Assembly: GCA_964036315.1 (NCBI GenBank)
Contig: OZ038478.1
Location: 143,673,057-143,737,056, forward strand
Length of the DNA stretch: 64,000 nt
Origin: Acanthosepion esculentum
Taxonomy: Eukaryota > Mollusca > Cephalopoda > Sepiida > Sepiidae
Direction of reading: 5' to 3'
A program made the translations under genes and the position numbers. A model generated the notes under the pieces. That model had not been told where the DNA came from, did not search any database, and was given only the letters and a program-made list of their open reading frames with translations. Position 1 is the stretch's first letter; every line of letters begins with the position of its first letter. Positions 52,331 through 64,000 of this stretch are shown one piece after another.

Positions 52331-55300
52331 ACCTTCTACCTTTGAATGTACACATGGGTTTCATTTATGCCGGTCAGTATCGTTGCCTAGTTAACAATGT
52401 CTTTTGGTTATTGACTAAAAATTACCTTCTACTTTTGAATGTACACATGGGTTTCATTTAGGCCGGTCAGTATCGTTGCCTAGTTAACAATATCTTTTGG
52501 ATATTGGCTAAAAATTACCTTCTACTTTTGAATGTACACATGTGTTTTATTTAGGCCGGTCAGTATCGTTGCCTAGTTAACAATGTCTTTTGGTTATTGA
52601 CTAAAAATTACCTTCTACTTTTGAATGTACACATGGGTTTCATTTGGGCCGGTCACTATCGTTGCCTAGTTAACAATGGCTTTTGGTTATTGACTAAAAA
52701 TTACCTTCTACTTTTGAATGTACACATGGGTTTGATTTAGGCCGGTCAGTATTGTTGCCTAGTTAACAAAGTCTTTTGGATTTTGGCTAAAAATTACCTT
52801 CTACTTTTGAATGTACACATGGGTTTCATTTGGGCCGGTCAGTATCGTTGCCTAGTTAAAAATGACTTTTGGTTATTGACTAAAAATTACCTTCTACTTT
52901 TGAATGTACATATGTGTTTCATTTAGGCCGGTCAGTATCGTTGCCTAGTTAACAATGTCTTTTGGTTATTGACTAAAAATTACCTTCTACTTTAGAATGT
53001 ACACATGTGTTTCATTTAGGCCGGTCAGTATCGTTGCCTAGTTAACAATGTCTTTTTTTTATTGACTAAAAATTACCTTCTACTTTTGAATGTACACATG
53101 GGTTTCATTTGGGCCGGTCAGTATCGTTGCCTAGTTAACAATGTCTTTTGGTTAATGACTAAAGATTACCTTCTACTTTTGAATGTACACATGGGTTTCA
53201 TTTAGGCCGATCAGTATCGTTGCCTAGTTAACAATGTCTTTTGGTTATTGACTAAAAATTACCTTCTACTTTTGAATGTACACATGGGTTTAATTTAGGC
53301 CGGTCAGTATCGTTGCCTAGTTAACAATGTCTTTTGGATATTGGCTAAAAATTACCTTCTACTTTTGAATGTACACATGTGTTTAATTTAGGCCGGTCAG
53401 TATCGTTGCCTATTTAACAATGTCTTTTGGATATTGACTAAAAATTACCTTCTACTTTTGAATGTACACATGGGTTTCATTTTGGCCGGTCAGTATCGTT
53501 GCCTAGTTAACAATATCTTTTGGTTATTGACTAAAAATTACCTTATAATTTTGAATGTACACATGTGTTTCATTTGGGCCGGTCAGTATCGTTGCCTAGT
53601 TAACAATGTCTTTTGGTTATTGACTAAAAATTACCTTCTACTTTTGAATGTACACATGGGTTTCATTTGGGCCGGTCAGTATCGTTGCCTAGTTAACAAT
53701 GTCTTTTGGTTAATGACTAAAAATTACCTTCTACTTTTGAATGTACACATGGGTTTCGTTTAGGCCGGTCAGTATCGTTCCCTAGTTAACAATGTCTTTT
53801 GGATATTGGCTAAAAATTACCTTATACATTTGAATGTACACATGGGTTTCATTTTCAGCCGGTCAGTATCGTTGCCTAGTTAACAATGTCTTTTGATTAT
53901 TGACTAAAAATTACCTTCTACTTTTGAATGTACACATGGGTTTCATTTGGGCCGGTCAGTATCGTTGCCTAGTTAACAATGTCTTTTGGTTTTTGACTAA
54001 AAATTACCTTCTACCTTTGAATGTACACATGGGTTTGATTTGGGCCGGTCAGTATTGTTGCCTAGATAATAATGTCTTTTGGTTATTGACTAAAAATTAC
54101 CTTCTACTTTTGAATGTACACATGGGTTTCATTTGGGCCAGTCAGTATCGTTGACTAGTTAACAATGTCTTTTGGTTATTGACTAAAAATTACCTTCTAC
54201 TTTTGAATGTACACATGGGTTTTATTTAGGCCGGTCAGTATCGTTGCCTAGTTAACAATGTCTTTTGGTTATTGACTAAAAATTACCTTCTACTTTTGAA
54301 TGTACACATGGGTTTCATTTGGGCCGGTCACTATCGTTGCCTAGTTAACAATGTCTTTTGGTTATTGACTAAAAATTACCTTCTACTTTTGAATGTACAC
54401 ATGGGTTTCATTTAGGCCGGTCAGTATCGTTGCCTAGTTAACAAAGTCTTTTGGATTTTGGCTAAAAATTACCTTCTACTTTTGAATGTACACATGGGTT
54501 TCATTTGGGCCGGTCAGTATCGTTGCCTAGTTAACAATGTCTTTTGGTTATTGACTAAAAATTACCTTCTACCTTTGAATGTACACATGGGTTTCATTTA
54601 TGCCGGTCAGTATCGTTGCCTAGTTAACAATGTCTTTTGGTTATTGACTAAAAATTACCTTCTACTTATGAATGTACACATGTGTTTTATTTAGGCCGGT
54701 CAGTATCGTTGCCTAGTTAACAATGTCTTTTGGTTATTGACTAAAAATTACCTTCTACTTTTGAATGTACACATGGGTTTCATTTTGGCCGGTCACTATC
54801 GTTGCCTAGTTAACGATGTCTTTTGGTTATTGACTAAAAATTACCTTCTACTTTTGAATGTACACATGGGTTTCATTTAGGCCGGTCAGTATCGTTGCCT
54901 AGTTAACAAAGTCTTTTGGATTTTGGCTAAAAATTACCTTCTACTTTTGAATGTACACATGGGTTTCATTTGGGCCGGTCAGTATCGTTGCCTAGTTAAA
55001 AATGTCTTTTGGTTATTGACTAAAAATTACCTTCTACTTTTGAATGTACATATGTGTTTCATTTAGGCCGGTCAGTATCGTTGCCTAGTTAACAATGTCT
55101 TTTGGTTATTGACTAAAAATTACCTTCTACTTTTGAATGTAAACATGGGTTTCATTTGGGCCGGTTAGTATCGTTGCCTAGTTAACAATGTCTTTTGGTT
55201 ATTGACTAAAAATTACCTTCTACTTTAGAATGTACACATGTGTTTCATTTATGCCGGTCAGTATCGTTGCCTAGTTAACAATGTCTTTTGTTTATTGACT

Positions 55301-55710
55301 AAAAATTACCTTCTACTTTTGAATGTACACATGGGTTTCATTTGGGCCGGTCAGTATCGTTGCCTAGTTAACAATGTCTTTTGGTTATTGACTAAAGATT
55401 ACCTTCTACTTTTGAATGTACACATGGGTTTCATTTAGGCCGATCAGTATCGTTGCCTACTTAACAATGTCTTTTGGTTATTGACTAAAAATTACCTTCT
55501 ACTTTTGAATGTACACATGGGTTTCATTTGGGCCGGTCAGTATCGTTGCGTAGTTAACAATGTCTTTTGGTTATTGTCTAAAGATTACCTTCTACTTTTG
55601 AATGTACACATGGGTTTCATTTAGGCCGATCAGTATCGTTGCCTAGTTAACAATGTCTTTTGGTTATTGACTAAAAATTACCTTCTACTTTTGAATGTAC
55701 ACATGGGTTT
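52310..55710. repeat. Large near-identical duplication, first copy
   Basis: It matches 60125-64000 through a long ordered list of private variants: ACTAATGATT, AATGGCTTTTGG, TTTGATTTAGG, AATGACTTTTGG, TTATAATTTTG, TTCGTTTAGG, TTATACATTTG, TTTTCAGCC, TAGATAATAATG, TTAACGATG and CCTACTTAAC. Offsets step from 7,815 to 7,908 to 8,280 bp, showing one extra unit near 60.83 kb and four extra units near 62.1-62.46 kb in the other copy. I noticed only isolated base differences, for example near 54567 and 55550. Confidence 0.88.
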
Positions 55711-58700
55711 CATTTGGGCCGGTCAGTATCGTTGCCTAGTTAACAATGTCTTTTGGATATTGACTAAAATTACCTTCTACTTTTGAATGTACACATGGGT
55801 TTCATTTGGGCCGGTCAGTATCGTTGCCTAGTTAACAATATCCTTTGGTTATTGACTAAAAATTACCTTCTACTTTTGAATGTACACATGGGTTTAATTT
55901 AGGCCGGTCAGTATCGTTGCCTAGTTAACAAGGTCTTTTGGATATTGGCTAAAAATTACCTTCTACTTTTGAATGTACACATGTGTTTAATTTAGGCCGG
56001 TCAGTATCGTTGCCTAGTTAACAATGTCTTTTGGATATTGACTAAAAATTACCTTCTACTTTTGAATGTACACATGGGTTTCATTTGGGCCGGTCAGTAT
56101 CGTTGCCTAGTTAACAATATCTTTTGGTTATTGACTAAAAATTACCTTATAATTTTGAATGTACACATGTGTTTAAATTTGGGCCGGTCAGTATCGTTGC
56201 CTAGTTAACAATGTCTTTTGGTTATTGACTAAAAATTACCTTCTACTTTTGAATGTACACATGGGTTTCATTTGGGCCGGTCAGTATCGTTGCCTAGTTA
56301 ACAATGTCTTTTGGTTAATGACTAAAAATTACCTTCTACTTTTGAATGTACACATGGGTTTCGTTTAGGCCGGTCAGTATCGTTCCCTAGTTAACAATGT
56401 CTTTTGGATATTGGCTAAAAATTACCTTATACTTTTGAATGTACACATGGGTTTCATTTTCAGCCGGTCAGTATCGTTGCCTAGTTAACAATGTCTTTTG
56501 ATTATTGACTAAAAATTACCTTCTACATTTGAATGTACACATGGGTTTCATTTGGGCCGGTCAGTATCGTTGCCTAGTTAACAATGTCTTTTGGTTATTG
56601 ACTAAAAATTACCTTCTACCTTTGAATGTACACATGGGTTTCATTTGGGCCGGTCAGTATTGTTGCCTAGTTAATAATGTCTTTTGGTTATTGACTAAAA
56701 ATTACCTTCTACTTTTGAATGTACACATGGGTTTCATTTGGGCCAGTCAGTATCGTTGCCTAGTTAACAATGTCTTTAGGTTATTGACTAAAAATTACCT
56801 TCTACTTTTGAATGTACACATGGGTTTCATTTAGGCCGGTCAGTATCGTTGCCTAGTTAACAATGTCTTTTGGATATTGAATAAAAATTACCTTCTACTT
56901 TTGAATGTACACATGTGTTTTATTTAGGCCGGTCAGTATCGTTGCCTAGTTAACAATGTCTTTTGGTTATTGACTAAAAATTACCTTCTACTTTTGAATG
57001 TACACATGGGTTTCATTTGGGCCGGTCACTATCCTTGCCTAGTTAACAATGTCTTTTGGTTATTGACTAAAAATTACCTTCTACTTTTGAATGTACACAT
57101 GGGTTTCATTTAGGCCGGTCAGTATCGTTGCCTAGTTAACAAAGTCTTTTGGATTTTGGCTAAAAATTACCTTCTAATTTTGAATGTACACATGGGTTTC
57201 ATTTGGGCCGGTCAGTATCGTTGCCTAGTTAAAAATGTCTTTTGGTTATTGACTAAAAATTACCTTCTACTTTTGAATGTACATTTGTGTTTCATTTAGG
57301 CCGGTCAGTATCGTTGCCTAGTTAACAATGTCTTTTGGTTATTGACTAAAAATTACCTTCTACTTTTGAATGTACACATGGGTTTCATTTGGGCCGGTTA
57401 GTATCGTTGCCTAGTTAACAATGTCTTTTGGTTATTGACTAAAAATTACCTTCTACTTTAGAATGTACACATGTGTTTCATTTATGCCGGTCAGTATCGT
57501 TGCCTAGTTAACAATGTCTTTTGTTTATTGACTAAAAATTACCTTCTACTTTTGAATGTACACATGGGTTTCATTTAGGCCGATCAGTATCGTTGCCTAG
57601 TTAACAATGTCATTAGGTTATTGACTAAAAATTACCTTCTACTTTTGAATGTACACATGGGTTTCATTTAGGCCGGTCAGTATCGTTGCCTAGTTAACAA
57701 TGTCTTTTGGATATTGACTAAAAATTACCTTCTACTTTTGAATGTACACATCGGTTTCATTTGGGCCGGTCAGTATCGTTGCCTAGTTAACAATATCCTT
57801 TGGTTATTGACTAAAAATTACCTTCTACTTTTGTAAGTACACATGTGTTTAATTTAGGCCGGTCAGTATCGTTGCCTAGTTAACAATGTCTTTTGGATAT
57901 TGACTAAAAATTACCTTCTACTTTTGAATGTACACATGGGTTTAATTTGGGCCGGTCAGTATCGTTGCCTAGTTAACAATATCTTTTGGTTATTGACTAA
58001 AAATTACCTTATAATTTTGAATGTACACATGTGTTTCATTTGGGCCGGTCAGTATCGTTGCCTAGTTAACAATGTCTTTTGGTTATTGACTAAAAATTAC
58101 CTTCTACTTTTGAATGTACACATGGGTTTCATTTGGGCCGGTCAGTATCGTTGCCTAGTTAACAATGTCTTTTGGTTAATGACTAAAAATTACCTTCTAC
58201 TTTTGAATGTACACATGGGTTTCGTTTAGGCCGGTCAGTATCGTTCCCTAGTTAACAATGTCTTTTGGATATTGGCTAAAAATTACCTTATACTTTTGAA
58301 TGTACACATGGGTTTCATTTTCAGCCGGACAGTATCGTTGCCTAGTTAACAATGTCTTTTGATTATTGACTAAAAATTACCTTCTACTTTTGAATGTACA
58401 CATGGGTTTCATTTGGGCCGGTCAGTATCGTTGCCTAGTTAACAATGTCTTTTGGTTATTGACTAAAAATTACCTTCTACCTTTGAATGTACACATGGGT
58501 TTCATTTGGGCCGGTCAGTATTGTTGCCTAGTTAATAATGTCTTTTGGTTATTGACTAAAAATTACCTTCTACTTTTGAATGTACACATGGGTTTCATTT
58601 GGGCCAGTCAGTATCGTTGCCTAGTTAACAATGTCTTTTGGTTATTGACTAAAAATTACCTTCTACTTTTGAATGTACACATGGGTTTCATTTAGGCCGG

Positions 58701-60124
58701 TCAGTATCGTTGCCTAGTTAACAATGTCTTTTGGATATTGACTAAAAATTACCTTCTACTTTTGAATGTACACATGTGTTTTATTTAGGCCGGTCAGTAT
58801 CGTTGCCTAGTTAACAATGTCTTTTGGTTATTGACTAAAAATTACGTTCTACTTTTGAATGTACACATGGGTTTCATTTGGGCCGGGCACTATCCTTGCC
58901 TAGTTAACAATGTCTTTTGTTTATTGACTAAAAATTACCTTCTACTTTTGAATGTACACATGGGTTTCATTTAGGCCGGTCAGTATCGGTGCCTAGTTAA
59001 CAAAGTCTTTTGGATTTTGGCTAAAAATTACCTTCTACTTTTGAATGTACACATGGGTTTCATTTGGGCCGGTCAGTATCGTTGCCTAGTTAAAAAGGTC
59101 TTTTGTTTAATGACTAAAAATTACCTTCTACTTTTGAATGTACACATGGGTTTCATTTGGGCCGGTCAGTATCGTTGCCTAGTTAACAATGTCTTTTGGT
59201 TATTGACTAAAGATTACCTTCTACTTTTGAATGTACACATGGGTTTCATTTAGGCCGATCAGTATCGTTGCCTAGTTAACAATGTCTTTTGGTTATTGAC
59301 TAAAAATTACCTTCTACTTTTGAATGTACACATGGGTTTCATTTGGGCCGGTCAGTATCGTTGCCTAGTTAACAATGTCTTTTGGATATTGACTAAAATT
59401 ACCTTCTACTTTTGAATGTACACATGGGTTTCATTTGGGCCGGTCAGTATCGTTGCCTAGTTAACAATATCCTTTGGTTATTGACTAAAAATTACCTTCT
59501 ACTTTTGAATGTACACATGGGTTTCATTTAGGCCGGTCAGTATCGTTGCCTAGTTAACAAGGTCTTTTGGATATTGGCTAAAAATTACCTTCTACTTTTG
59601 AATGTACACATGTGTTTAATTTAGGCCGGTCAGTATCGTTGCCTAGTTAACAATGTCTTTTGGATATTGACTAAAAATTACCTTCTACTTTTGAATGTAC
59701 ACATGGGTTTCATTTGGGCCGGTCAGTATCGTTGCCTAGTTAACAATATCTTTTGGTTATTGACTAAAAATTACCTTATAATTTTGAATGTACACATGTG
59801 TTTAAATTTGGGCCGGTCAGTATCGTTGCCTAGTTAACAATGTCTTTTGGTTATTGACTAAAAATTACCTTCTACTTTTGAATGTACACATGGGTTTCAT
59901 TTGGGCCGGTCAGTATCGTTGCCTAGTTAACAATGTCTTTTGGTTAATGACTAAAAATTACCTTCTACTTTTGAATGTACACATGGGTTTCGTTTAGGCC
60001 GGTCAGTATCGTTCCCTAGTTAACAATGTCTTTTGGATATTGGCTAAAAATTACCTTCTACTTTTGAATGTACACATGGGTTTCATTTGGGCCGGTCAGT
60101 ATCGTTGCCTAGTTAACAATGTCT
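55711..60124. repeat. Nested array section between the two large duplicates
   Basis: Units of about 55.85-56.46 kb recur about 20 units later near 57.9-58.3 kb (TTCGTTTAGG and TTTTCAGCC at offset about 1,861) and 39 units later at about 59.2-60.0 kb (GTTTAAATTT at 56171/59800, AATATCCTTTGG at 55837/59466, offset 3,629). It is a mosaic of overlapping duplications. Confidence 0.75.
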
Positions 60125-63100
60125 TTTGGTTATTGACTAATGATTACCTTCTACCTTTGAATGTACACATGGGTTTCATTTATGCCGGTCAGTATCGTTG
60201 CCTAGTTAACAATGTCTTTTGGTTATTGACTAAAAATTACCTTCTACTTTTGAATGTACACATGGGTTTCATTTAGGCCGGTCAGTATCGTTGCCTAGTT
60301 AACAATATCTTTTGGATATTGGCTAAAAATTACCTTCTACTTTTGAATGTACACATGTGTTTTATTTAGGCCGGTCAGTATCGTTGCCTAGTTAACAATG
60401 TCTTTTGGTTATTGACTAAAAATTACCTTCTACTTTTGAATGTACACATGGGTTTCATTTGGGCCGGTCACTATCGTTGCCTAGTTAACAATGGCTTTTG
60501 GTTATTGACTAAAAATTACCTTCTACTTTTGAATGTACACATGGGTTTGATTTAGGCCGGTCAGTATTGTTGCCTAGTTAACAAAGTCTTTTGGATTTTG
60601 GCTAAAAATTACCTTCTACTTTTGAATGTACACATGGGTTTCATTTGGGCCGGTCAGTATCGTTGCCTAGTTAAAAATGACTTTTGGTTATTGACTAAAA
60701 ATTACCTTCTACTTTTGAATGTACATATGTGTTTCATTTAGGCCGGTCAGTATCGTTGCCTAGTTAACAATGTCTTTTGGTTATTGACTAAAAATTACCT
60801 TCTACTTTTGAATGTACACATGGGTTTCATTTGGGCCGGTTAGTATCGTTGCCTAGTTAACAATGTCTTTTGGTTATTGACTAAAAATTACCTTCTACTT
60901 TAGAATGTACACATGTGTTTCATTTAGGCCGGTCAGTATCGTTGCCTAGTTAACAATGTCTTTTTTTTATTGACTAAAAATTACCTTCTACTTTTGAATG
61001 TACACATGGGTTTCATTTGGGCCGGTCAGTATCGTTGCCTAGTTAACAATGTCTTTTGGTTAATGACTAAAGATTACCTTCTACTTTTGAATGTACACAT
61101 GGGTTTCATTTAGGCCGATCAGTATCGTTGCCTAGTTAACAATGTCTTTTGGTTATTGACTAAAAATTACCTTCTACTTTTGAATGTACACATGGGTTTA
61201 ATTTAGGCCGGTCAGTATCGTTGCCTAGTTAACAATGTCTTTTGGATATTGGCTAAAAATTACCTTCTACTTTTGAATGTACACATGTGTTTAATTTAGG
61301 CCGGTCAGTATCGTTGCCTATTTAACAATGTCTTTTGGATATTGACTAAAAATTACCTTCTACTTTTGAATGTACACATGGGTTTCATTTTGGCCGGTCA
61401 GTATCGTTGCCTAGTTAACAATATCTTTTGGTTATTGACTAAAAATTACCTTATAATTTTGAATGTACACATGTGTTTCATTTGGGCCGGTCAGTATCGT
61501 TGCCTAGTTAACAATGTCTTTTGGTTATTGACTAAAAATTACCTTCTACTTTTGAATGTACACATGGGTTTCATTTGGGCCGGTCAGTATCGTTGCCTAG
61601 TTAACAATGTCTTTTGGTTAATGACTAAAAATTACCTTCTACTTTTGAATGTACACATGGGTTTCGTTTAGGCCGGTCAGTATCGTTCCCTAGTTAACAA
61701 TGTCTTTTGGATATTGGCTAAAAATTACCTTATACATTTGAATGTACACATGGGTTTCATTTTCAGCCGGTCAGTATCGTTGCCTAGTTAACAATGTCTT
61801 TTGATTATTGACTAAAAATTACCTTCTACTTTTGAATGTACACATGGGTTTCATTTGGGCCGGTCAGTATCGTTGCCTAGTTAACAATGTCTTTTGGTTT
61901 TTGACTAAAAATTACCTTCTACCTTTGAATGTACACATGGGTTTGATTTGGGCCGGTCAGTATTGTTGCCTAGATAATAATGTCTTTTGGTTATTGACTA
62001 AAAATTACCTTCTACTTTTGAATGTACACATGGGTTTCATTTGGGCCAGTCAGTATCGTTGACTAGTTAACAATGTCTTTTGGTTATTGACTAAAAATTA
62101 CCTTCTACTTTTGAATGTACACATGGGTTTCATTTAGGCCGGTCAGTATCGTTGCCTAGTTAACAATGTCTTTTGGATATTGACTAAAAATTACCTTCTA
62201 CTTTTGAATGTACACATGGGTTTCATTTAGGCCGGTCAGTATCGTTGCCTAGTTAACAAAGTCTTTTGGTTTTTGACTGAAAATTACCTTCTACTTTTGA
62301 ATGTACACATGGGTTTCATTTGGGCCGGTCAGTATCGTTGCCTAGTTAAAAATGTCTTTTGGTTATTGACTAAAAATTACCTTCTACCTTTGAATGTACA
62401 CATGGGTTTCATTTATGCCGGTCAGTATCGTTGCCTAGTTAACAATGTCTTTTGGTTATTGACTAAAAATTGCCTTCTACTTTTGAATGTACACATGGGT
62501 TTTATTTAGGCCGGTCAGTATCGTTGCCTAGTTAACAATGTCTTTTGGTTATTGACTAAAAATTACCTTCTACTTTTGAATGTACACATGGGTTTCATTT
62601 GGGCCGGTCACTATCGTTGCCTAGTTAACAATGTCTTTTGGTTATTGACTAAAAATTACCTTCTACTTTTGAATGTACACATGGGTTTCATTTAGGCCGG
62701 TCAGTATCGTTGCCTAGTTAACAAAGTCTTTTGGATTTTGGCTAAAAATTACCTTCTACTTTTGAATGTACACATGGGTTTCATTTGGGCCGGTCAGTAT
62801 CGTTGCCTAGTTAACAATGTCTTTTGGTTATTGACTAAAAATTACCTTCTACCTTTAAATGTACACATGGGTTTCATTTATGCCGGTCAGTATCGTTGCC
62901 TAGTTAACAATGTCTTTTGGTTATTGACTAAAAATTACCTTCTACTTATGAATGTACACATGTGTTTTATTTAGGCCGGTCAGTATCGTTGCCTAGTTAA
63001 CAATGTCTTTTGGTTATTGACTAAAAATTACCTTCTACTTTTGAATGTACACATGGGTTTCATTTTGGCCGGTCACTATCGTTGCCTAGTTAACGATGTC

Positions 63101-64000
63101 TTTTGGTTATTGACTAAAAATTACCTTCTACTTTTGAATGTACACATGGGTTTCATTTAGGCCGGTCAGTATCGTTGCCTAGTTAACAAAGTCTTTTGGA
63201 TTTTGGCTAAAAATTACCTTCTACTTTTGAATGTACACATGGGTTTCATTTGGGCCGGTCAGTATCGTTGCCTAGTTAAAAATGTCTTTTGGTTATTGAC
63301 TAAAAATTACCTTCTACTTTTGAATGTACATATGTGTTTCATTTAGGCCGGTCAGTATCGTTGCCTAGTTAACAATGTCTTTTGGTTATTGACTAAAAAT
63401 TACCTTCTACTTTTGAATGTAAACATGGGTTTCATTTGGGCCGGTTAGTATCGTTGCCTAGTTAACAATGTCTTTTGGTTATTGACTAAAAATTACCTTC
63501 TACTTTAGAATGTACACATGTGTTTCATTTATGCCGGTCAGTATCGTTGCCTAGTTAACAATGTCTTTTGTTTATTGACTAAAAATTACCTTCTACTTTT
63601 GAATGTACACATGGGTTTCATTTGGGCCGGTCAGTATCGTTGCCTAGTTAACAATGTCTTTTGGTTATTGACTAAAGATTACCTTCTACTTTTGAATGTA
63701 CACATGGGTTTCATTTAGGCCGATCAGTATCGTTGCCTACTTAACAATGTCTTTTGGTTATTGACTAAAAATTACCTTCTACTTTTGAATGTACACATGG
63801 GTTTCATTTGGGCCGGTCAGTATCGTTGCCTAGTTAACAATGTCTTTTGGTTATTGTCTAAAGATTACCTTCTACTTTTGAATGTACACATGGGTTTCAT
63901 TTAGGCCGATCAGTATCGTTGCCTAGTTAACAATGTCTTTTGGTTATTGACTAAAAATTACCTTCTACTTTTGAATGTACACATGGGTTTCATTTGGGCC
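60125..64000. repeat. Large near-identical duplication, second copy, cut by the window end
   Basis: Second copy of 52310-55710, with five extra units. From about 62738 to the window end it runs at a constant 8,280-bp offset, so the duplication may continue beyond the right edge. Confidence 0.88.

Larger units (their letters stand above)
9400..64000. repeat. 93-bp satellite array, about 587 head-to-tail units, right end outside the window
   Basis: The whole of this 54.6-kb stretch is one tandem array in one orientation. The unit starts GGCCGGTCAGTATCGTTGCC, has GTTAAC at unit positions 23-28, an A5 run at 50-54, a pyrimidine-rich CCTTCTACTTTT at 58-69, TGTACA at 73-78 and ends TTTCATTTG. It is about 37% G+C. 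Most units differ from consensus at only a few positions. Unit length is very stable; single-base indels occur (for example near 9838, 11343, 35582) and two clearly truncated units exist. No foreign sequence or unique spacer interrupts it. The period is 31 codons and one + strand frame of the consensus is open, so frames up to 469 codons (25098-26507), 395 (11625-12812) and 388 (33813-34979) appear; most are closed by TGG-to-TAG in the unit's last codon. I interpret it as a satellite, likely heterochromatic. Confidence 0.97.

Noticed and set aside
9400..64000. CRISPR-like array
   Set aside because: Units abut with no unique spacers, and the context is eukaryotic retroelements.

Overview
This is animal nuclear DNA, AT-rich (the satellite consensus is about 37% G+C), with no intact cellular gene that I can recognise. 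Non-LTR retrotransposons of several types, a Penelope-like GIY-YIG fragment and a very long satellite array point to a metazoan. The mix would fit a mollusc or another lophotrochozoan, but that assignment is only a guess.

Left flank, about 1-4727: a graveyard of decayed mobile elements in otherwise unrecognised sequence. In order these are a reverse-transcriptase C-terminal remnant (about 286-535, +), a second one of a different non-LTR type (about 1946-2193, +), a short hairpin-like DNA-transposon end (2248-2312), an (ATT)11 microsatellite, a retroelement tail next to a GIY-YIG-type family (2896-3087, +), and a clear GIY-YIG endonuclease domain of a Penelope-like element (3847-4290, -). All carry stops or frameshifts.

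4728-9366: a 5'-truncated, Tx1/L1-type LINE on the minus strand, 4743-9351, flanked by an exact 15-bp direct repeat that I read as its target-site duplication. It keeps the end of a probable ORF1, a nearly complete ORF2 (APE endonuclease, reverse transcriptase with YADD, C-terminal CCHC knuckle) and about 0.75 kb of 3' UTR. ORF2 is dead: three frameshifts and one in-frame TGA.

9400-64000: one uninterrupted head-to-tail satellite of 93 bp, about 587 units, still running at the right edge. Because 93 = 31 codons and the consensus has one open frame on the + strand, the array shows open frames of up to 469 codons. A recurrent TGG-to-TAG change and the mostly amino-acid-changing variants argue that these are satellite artefacts, not genes. 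Shared private variants reveal nested higher-order structure: tandem blocks of 4-5, 8, 9, 17, 18-19 and 20 units, and a nearly identical 7.8-8.3 kb duplication (about 52.3-55.7 kb against 60.1-64.0 kb).

Taken together, the window looks like the edge of a large heterochromatic satellite block, with a LINE inserted about 35 bp outside the first unit and older element debris beyond it. No genes co-operate in a pathway here. The features of interest are the satellite's size, period and internal evolution, and the LINE/array junction.
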